Below are positions 59,104 through 64,000 of a DNA stretch of 64,000 nucleotides, piece after piece; the stretch's first letter is position 1; every line of letters starts with the position of its first letter. The translations under genes and the position numbers were made by a program. The DNA is taken from NCBI GenBank assembly GCA_965218945.1, contig OZ244718.1:434001-498000 (forward strand). Reading direction: 5' to 3'. This DNA is from DAOUJW01 sp965218945. Its GTDB lineage: Bacteria; Chloroflexota; Dehalococcoidia; Lucifugimonadales; UBA2985. A model generated the notes under the pieces. The model was not told the origin of the DNA. It made no database searches and saw only the letters and a program-made list of their open reading frames with translations.

Positions 59104-60936
59104 ATGGACGCCAACCGAATTCGCAATTTCTGCATCATTGCCCACATAGACCACGGCAAGTCCACTCTGGCAGACCGCATCCTGGAAATCACGGGAACCG
59201 TCAGTTCCCGTGACATGACGGAGCAGTTCATGGACCAGATGGACCTGGAGCGTGAGCGCGGAATCACCATAAAGGGCAAAGCGGTGAGGATGACCTACGC
59301 CAACGGGGACGGCGACTACCAGCTCAACCTGATCGACACGCCCGGCCACGTGGACTTCGGCTACGAGGTGTCCCGGGCGCTGGCCGCCTGCGAAGGAGCC
59401 CTCCTGGTGGTCGACGCCACACAGGGAATACAGGCCCAGACCCTCGCCAACGTGTACCTGGCGCTGGAGCATGACCTGACCATAATTCCGGTTGTGAACA
59501 AGATCGACCTGCCGGTAGCCCGGCCCTACGGTGTGTCCGAAGAGCTTCAGCAGACATTCGGGTTCATGGAAGACGAGGTGCTATTCGTCTCCGCAAAGGA
59601 CGGCAGGGGCGTTGGTGAGCTACTGGAGACTATTGTGAAGCGCGTGTCTCCCCCACAGGGCGATGCCGAACCTCTGAAGGCCCTGATCTTTGACTCCGCA
59701 TACGACCCGTACAAGGGCGTCGTAGCCTACGTGCGCCTGTTCGGAGGCTCCATCAGCAAGGGCGCCGAGGTTCGTATGATGTCCACCGGGTCTGTTTGCG
59801 ACGTGCTGGAGGTCGGCGTATTCCACCCGCAGCTGACCCAGGTCGAGAGCCTTCACGCCGGAGAGGTGGGCTACATAGCCACCGGACTGAAGAACGTCCG
59901 GGAGTGCCGGGTTGGAGACACCATCACCATGACCAGGAAGCCCGCCACCGAGCCTATGCCGGGCTATCAGGCGCAGAAGCCGATGGTCTTCGCCGGCCTC
60001 TATCCGGCGGAGGGTGAGGACTACCTGGCGCTGCGGGTTGCCCTGGAGAAGCTGCAACTGAGCGACGCCGCCCTGAGCTACGAGCCTGAGGCCAGCGCAG
60101 CCCTGGGTTTCGGGTTCCGGTGCGGGTTCCTGGGGCTGCTTCACATGGAGATTGTCCAGGAGCGGCTGGAGAGGGAGTACGGCCTTAACCTGCTGATCAC
60201 AGCGCCCGGCGTCGCTTACCAGGCGGTGCTGGACGATGGGACCGTGTTGGAGGTTGAGAGTCCGGCAAAGCTTCCGCCGGCCCAGAGAATCGTCGAGATG
60301 CGGGAACCCATACTTTCCCTCAGCATCGTAACTCCGGCAAGGCACATAGGCACTGTGATGGAACTGGTAACGTCGCGGCGCGGGGAGTTCAAGCGTATGG
60401 AGTACCTCCAGGGCGCGGCTTCCCAGGGGGACCAGACCGACCAGTCCTCGGAGGCCCGGGCGCTCCTTGAGTACCAGGCGCCTCTGTCCGAGGTGCTGAT
60501 GGACTTCTACGACCATCTCAAGTCGCGCACCCAGGGGTACGCCTCAATGGACTACTCCTTCGACAGCTACAGAGCTGCGCCCCTGGTGAAGCTAGACCTG
60601 CTCGTGAACAACCAGCCCGTAGATGCCCTGTCTCTCATAACGCACAGGGACAAGGCCTACTACCAGGGGAAGTCCCTGGTGGAGAAGCTGAAGACGCTGA
60701 TACCGCGCCAGCTTTTCGAGGTGCCCCTCCAGGCTGCCATTGGGAACCGCATCGTCGCCCGGGAGACCATAAGCGCGCTTCGGAAGAACGTGCTGGCCAA
60801 GTGCTACGGCGGCGACGTGTCCCGCAAGAGGAAGCTGCTGGAGAAGCAGGCTGAGGGCAAGAAGCGAATGAAGCGCGTGGGCAACGTGGACATACCCCAG
60901 GAAGCGTTTCTGGCCTTGCTCAAGATTGAGCGGTAG
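59104..60936 (+). CDS. lepA: Elongation factor 4 (back-translocating GTPase LepA)
   Basis: 610 residues, the usual size. LepA is a ribosome-bound GTPase that helps stalled ribosomes. G motifs: AHIDHGKSTLADRIL (P-loop, about 13-27), MDLERERGITIK, DTPGHVDFGYEVSR, VNKIDLP and the switch segments. The LepA-specific C-terminal domain starts about residue 480 with YDHLKSRTQGYASMDYSF and ends in a basic tail, GKKRMKRVGNVDIPQEAFLA. ATG 59104 matches the family start; 33 upstream in-frame codons cross the promoter and a repeat and are not coding. Confidence 0.96.
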   Translation: MDANRIRNFCIIAHIDHGKSTLADRILEITGTVSSRDMTEQFMDQMDLERERGITIKGKAVRMTYANGDGDYQLNLIDTPGHVDFGYEVSRALAACEGALLVVDATQGIQAQTLANVYLALEHDLTIIPVVNKIDLPVARPYGVSEELQQTFGFMEDEVLFVSAKDGRGVGELLETIVKRVSPPQGDAEPLKALIFDSAYDPYKGVVAYVRLFGGSISKGAEVRMMSTGSVCDVLEVGVFHPQLTQVESLHAGEVGYIATGLKNVRECRVGDTITMTRKPATEPMPGYQAQKPMVFAGLYPAEGEDYLALRVALEKLQLSDAALSYEPEASAALGFGFRCGFLGLLHMEIVQERLEREYGLNLLITAPGVAYQAVLDDGTVLEVESPAKLPPAQRIVEMREPILSLSIVTPARHIGTVMELVTSRRGEFKRMEYLQGAASQGDQTDQSSEARALLEYQAPLSEVLMDFYDHLKSRTQGYASMDYSFDSYRAAPLVKLDLLVNNQPVDALSLITHRDKAYYQGKSLVEKLKTLIPRQLFEVPLQAAIGNRIVARETISALRKNVLAKCYGGDVSRKRKLLEKQAEGKKRMKRVGNVDIPQEAFLALLKIER

Positions 60937-60981
60937 GGCAGACCGGATACCCTGCAAACCGGGTTCCCGTAGGCGAGACGC

Positions 60982-61275
60982 CTACATTCCGGTGAGCACC
61001 TCTACATCGTAGTCTGCCAGAATGGCTTCCTCGCGGCACCCCTGGATGAACTGGACCACCTTGGAGATCATCTCGTTGGCGTGGCGGTTGTCGTTGCTGA
61101 CGCAGGTTATGCCCAGGGTGGCCGACTTCCAGTTGTCGGTGTTGTCGACCTCTGCGATAGCGACGTTGAACCGGCTGCGCACCCGGTCGACAATGGAGCG
61201 GACCACCTTTCGCCTGTCCTTCAGGGAGTGGCTGGCAGGCAGGTCCAGCTCTATGCGGCAAACTCCGATGTTCAT
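60982..61275 (-). CDS. DUF503 (YlxP-like) protein
   Basis: 97 residues. The DUF503 start MNIGVCRIELDLPASHSLKD, then RRKVVRSIVDRVRSRFNVAI, and the middle AEVDNTDNWKSATLGI are all present. YlxP-like proteins usually lie in the nusA-infB-rbfA region and may act in ribosome maturation; here the gene stands alone, converging with lepA. Confidence 0.9.
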   Translation of the reverse strand: MNIGVCRIELDLPASHSLKDRRKVVRSIVDRVRSRFNVAIAEVDNTDNWKSATLGITCVSNDNRHANEMISKVVQFIQGCREEAILADYDVEVLTGM

Positions 61276-61498
61276 GTCAGTGAGGGTTGCTGAAGACAGC
61301 CTTTTGGACTGGCCTTACTCTGAGTATAGCATCTCCATACCAGGAGCGCATGACCGAAGTGTGACCCACTGACAACCCCAACACCCATTCGCACTGGTAT
61401 ACTTTGAAGCGCGCGGATATGCGCTGAGCTTACGAGCATGATGACTGAACTCGAATCCACGCGCCAACATATAGCCGGCTACGGAGGCTCCTGACGAC

Positions 61499-62323
61499 AT
61501 GCCCACCCTCTACGTGGTAGCCACTCCCATAGGCAACCTGGAGGACATGACCCTTAGGGGTCTGCGCGTCCTGAGGGAGGTCAGCCTCATCGCCGCCGAG
61601 GACACCCGCACCACGCGGAAGCTCCTTTCCCACTACGATATTCACACGCCCCTCACCAGCTACTATGACCACAACAAGAACCAGAAGCTGCCGCAGGTCC
61701 TCCAGGCGCTGGAGCAGGGAGACGTGGCCCTGGTCTCGGACGCCGGGACGCCCGGCATAAGCGATCCCGGCCTTGAGCTGGTGAGCGCGGCCGCAGCCGC
61801 GGGGTTCCCTGTTGTATCCGTGCCGGGGCCTTCTTCTGTGGTTACAGCCCTGGCGGTATCCGGCATCCCCGCCGACCGATTCCTGTTCCTGGGTTTCCTG
61901 CCTCGCAGCAAGGGCGATAGGCAGGCGCTGCTGCGATCGGTGGCGGCCATGCCCTTCACACTGGTCATCTTCGAAGCGCCGCACCGCTTGCAGCGGTCGC
62001 TGGCTGACGTAAGGGAGGTCCTGGGAGACCGGCGCATGACCGCGCTCAGGGAGGCTACCAAGCTGCATGAGGAGGTCTTCCGCGGCTCCGTATCGGAGGC
62101 CGTAGAACACTTCGACCGACCCAGGGGTGAGTTCACCCTGGTTGTGGAGTGGGAGCCTCAAGATGACACGCCATCCGTTGCAGATGCGGAGGATATGCTT
62201 CGCTCTATGCTGGCGGAGGGAGTGTCCGGCAGAGAGGCGAGGGACCTGGTCGCAGCGCAGACAGGGGTATCTCGCAGGGACTTGTACCGGATGTGGCTGC
62301 GCTTGAAGCAGGACTCAGGATGA
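61499..62323 (+). CDS. rsmI: 16S rRNA (cytidine-1402-2'-O)-methyltransferase
   Basis: 274 residues. RsmI 2'-O-methylates C1402 in the ribosomal decoding centre. It has the tetrapyrrole-methylase fold: LYVVATPIGNLEDMTLRGL at the start, AEDTRTTRKLL, LVSDAGTPGISDPG, VPGPSSVVTALAVSGIP, FLGFLPRSKGDR, and FEAPHRLQRSL. A C-terminal helical extension ends VSRRDLYRMWLRLK. ATG 61499 has GGAGG about 10 bases upstream. Monocistronic. Confidence 0.95.
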   Translation: MPTLYVVATPIGNLEDMTLRGLRVLREVSLIAAEDTRTTRKLLSHYDIHTPLTSYYDHNKNQKLPQVLQALEQGDVALVSDAGTPGISDPGLELVSAAAAAGFPVVSVPGPSSVVTALAVSGIPADRFLFLGFLPRSKGDRQALLRSVAAMPFTLVIFEAPHRLQRSLADVREVLGDRRMTALREATKLHEEVFRGSVSEAVEHFDRPRGEFTLVVEWEPQDDTPSVADAEDMLRSMLAEGVSGREARDLVAAQTGVSRRDLYRMWLRLKQDSG

Positions 62324-62329
62324 GCCAAC

Positions 62330-62585
62330 CGTCGTCATTCCCGCCCACGAGCGGGAATCCAGATTCCTGCTTCCGGAGACCCTTGCACAACCTTTGGAGT
62401 CAGCCCCAAATAGACGCGCCAACTGTCATTCTGAACGGAGCGCAGTGAAGTGAAGAATCCAAAGCCTCTGCTCACAAAGCTGCGATGTCTTCAATGAAAC
62501 CCTTTTGATTCTTCGCTGCGCTCAGAATGACAGTCATCGGAGTTGCCGCGCGGGTTACGCAAAGGTCTCCTTCCGCAGGAATGAC
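62330..62585. repeat. Cluster of dispersed intergenic repeats
   Basis: The 282-base gap between rsmI and the HAD gene is nearly all repeat: tcattcccgcccacgagcgg followed by gaatcc, gagacccttgcacaac, a separate inverted pair gtcattctgaacggagcgca / attcttcgctgcgctcagaa, and gttacgcaaaggtctccttc. These recur near 4915 and 25940. No other signal is seen. Confidence 0.75.
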
Positions 62586-62605
62586 GGAGCGGGAACCGCT
62601 CTCCC

Positions 62606-63286
62606 TTAGGTCAGCTCAGGAAGCCGGGCAATCACGTCGTAGAAGTCGTTGAAGGGGAAGAAGGGGATGCCCTTGGTCTCGCAGTAGGAGCGGAGCCTCC
62701 GGCAGGCGAAGACGTAGTCGGCCTTGGCGGCCACGCAGGTGTCGGAGAAGCCGTCGCCAACAAGCGCCACCCTGTAGCCCATGTCAGCGTATTTAAGCGC
62801 ATGGAAGCATTTGCAAGCGCCTACTGAATCGCAGATGACCGGGCAGTCGTTGTATTCCACCTTCACCCTGTCGCCCGCGCTGAAGTTGGCGCGGCTGCTG
62901 AACACGGTCACGTCGGATAGGCCGCCGGCTGCCAGGACGGAGCGTATGTAGAAGCCCAGCCCGCTGGAGGCCACGTTGAGGGGTATGTCGTCCTCCTTGC
63001 AGCGCCTGACCAGCTCCTCGAAGCCTGGCCTTATGACTGCCTCCTTGCTGACGAAGCGGGACATCTCCTCCTCGCGGTCGCTTGGCAGGCAGCCGAACTC
63101 GCCGGCCAGGCACTCACGGCCGACGATGAGGCCCGCCTCCCGCATTTTCTCGAAGCGTTTCCAGTCCTCCAGGGCGAACGCCTCCAGCAGTGCAACACCC
63201 ATGTCACGCTCAGTCACCGTGCCGTCAAAGTCGATCAACAGGGCGAGCTTTGTGCTGCTGGTGGGATTCGTCATTGGATCAGTCAC
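62606..63286 (-). CDS. HAD-family phosphatase, MtnX-like
   Basis: 226 residues from GTG 63286, 6 bases after the upstream gene's stop (ATG 63274 is an alternative). HAD motif I LLIDFDGTVTERDMG (about 15-29), motif II NVASSGLGFYI, and motif IV ALVGDGFSDTCVAAKADYVF are present. Two cysteine-rich spots (CDSVGACKC, ACRRLRSYC) are notable. It resembles the 2-hydroxy-3-keto-5-methylthiopentenyl-1-phosphate phosphatase MtnX of methionine salvage, but no other mtn gene is in the window, so the substrate is unsure. Confidence 0.8.
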   Translation of the reverse strand: MTDPMTNPTSSTKLALLIDFDGTVTERDMGVALLEAFALEDWKRFEKMREAGLIVGRECLAGEFGCLPSDREEEMSRFVSKEAVIRPGFEELVRRCKEDDIPLNVASSGLGFYIRSVLAAGGLSDVTVFSSRANFSAGDRVKVEYNDCPVICDSVGACKCFHALKYADMGYRVALVGDGFSDTCVAAKADYVFACRRLRSYCETKGIPFFPFNDFYDVIARLPELT

Positions 63287-63292
63287 GCGGGC

Positions 63293-64000
63293 TCAGCGCT
63301 GTTCCGGGCGGAACGCGCCCCGTATTGCGTCCTCCGGGAATAGGCTTGGCACCATGCCGTCGACGGCGTAGTTGTACAGGGCTGCCTTGTAGATGCCGTC
63401 CAGCGTTGCAAACACCAGCGAAATGCCGGCTATGAGCACGACGCCAATGGCAATTGCCATGAAGACGCCGAAGCCGCCGAGAGGCGACAGGACAAAGAAC
63501 AGCGCCACAATGATCGCACCGGCGACGAGGTAGGACAGGAGCGCCGCGATGCCCAGGCCAAAGTTGGCCACTATCTGCTCGCCCCACGTGCGGCGCAGCA
63601 TTGAGAGAGACGTCTTGAATGCGTCGCCGAGGGAGCGGCGCTCAATGACTATCAGCGGCACAACAAAGTATGTGACGAGCGTCCACGCAGCGCCAATCAA
63701 GGATATGACGATGGAGGCGATCATACCCATTATGCCTCCCCGCTGTCGGGCCTGGCTGGACAGTATGTTCAGTATCAGCCCGACGGTCCCGGCGAGGACC
63801 GCCCACATGAATATCGTCACGATAGATTGCGATGCCCCGCTCAGGCCGGAGCGTATATTCGGGTCGCCCCCGGACAGCCGCTCGTGGGCGGCGTACACTA
63901 GCGCGCTGTTGAAGAAGATGATGACAAAGTAGGAGAGGACGTAGAACGCGAAGGCGACGACAAGGTCTCCCGGGCCGGCCCCGTTGGCTGCGACCCGGTC
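63293..64000 (-). CDS. DUF6159-like integral membrane protein, C-terminal part
   Basis: 236 codons are visible; the 5' end lies beyond the right edge (the frame is open to base 64000). Several membrane helices: FYVLSYFVIIFFNSALVY, FMWAVLAGTVGLILNIL, IASIVISLIGAAWTLVTYFV and IALLSYLVAGAIIVALFFVL. The segment SSQARQRGGIMGMI and then VPLIVIERRSLGDAFKTSL matches DUF6159. The function is unknown. The HAD phosphatase follows 6 bases later, so the two are an operon. Confidence 0.75.
   Translation of the reverse strand, partial: DRVAANGAGPGDLVVAFAFYVLSYFVIIFFNSALVYAAHERLSGGDPNIRSGLSGASQSIVTIFMWAVLAGTVGLILNILSSQARQRGGIMGMIASIVISLIGAAWTLVTYFVVPLIVIERRSLGDAFKTSLSMLRRTWGEQIVANFGLGIAALLSYLVAGAIIVALFFVLSPLGGFGVFMAIAIGVVLIAGISLVFATLDGIYKAALYNYAVDGMVPSLFPEDAIRGAFRPEQR

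Overview
The window looks like a chromosomal segment from a moderately GC-rich, probably uncultivated bacterium. My best guess is Chloroflexota (Dehalococcoidia/SAR202-like). The clues are lipoproteins with long Pro-Thr spacers behind the lipobox, DUF3179 proteins, a tandem-fused ThyX, an archaeal-type PurO, DUF1015/DUF503/DUF47 genes and many dispersed intergenic repeats. No rRNA or ribosomal protein gene is present to prove this.

Layout. 1-4090: a Pro-Thr/fibronectin surface protein, an IS630-family element, and a small MITE-like element that shares a TA target dinucleotide with the IS. 4091-17147: mostly housekeeping genes (enoyl-CoA hydratase, DUF502, a CD225/DUF2752 pair, argC, tRNA-Glu, an MFS exporter, pth, ligA, DUF1015, pcrA) plus one SWIM zinc-finger gene. 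17148-18066: a NYN-nuclease cassette followed by a second, diverged copy of the pcrA 3' end. 18071-28254: pit/DUF47, leuS, MFS, a methyltransferase pair, threonine aldolase and a membrane protein. 28255-31368: accessory DNA with a HEPN gene (again followed by a diverged copy of the neighbouring gene's 3' end), small ORFs, HicAB, tRNA-Leu and tRNA-Gly, and VapBC. 31448-45215: thyX, a thrB-lysC operon with lysC split by an in-frame TGA, purO, a retropepsin pair and trpGDCFB. 45342-50356: two tandem DppB-type permeases and two tandem DUF3179 lipoproteins. 50504-64000: a CARDB/zincin-like lipoprotein, tRNAs, an RND pump, oppDF, lepA, DUF503, rsmI, a HAD phosphatase and a DUF6159 protein.

Most striking signal. 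Both DUF3179 lipoproteins are interrupted by an in-frame TGA at exactly the first cysteine of their CxxC motif. The reading frame resumes with conserved DUF3179 sequence, and a nearly invariant stem-loop follows the TGA. This is the signature of selenocysteine: two tandem UxxC selenoproteins with candidate bacterial SECIS elements. No sel genes lie in the window.

Second signal. Two single-gene cassettes (NYN at pcrA; HEPN at the 27574 gene) each sit between an intact host gene and a second copy of that gene's last 109 or 67 bases. In both cases the copies are about 88-89 percent identical and differ mainly at silent positions. This suggests a common way of inserting at coding-sequence 3' ends.

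Other points: an attenuator-like leader ahead of DUF47-pit, an ATC in place of the initiator codon of the NYN gene, an MFS exporter fused to an N-terminal beta domain, and two promoter layouts (pcrA, lepA) that leave almost no 5' leader.
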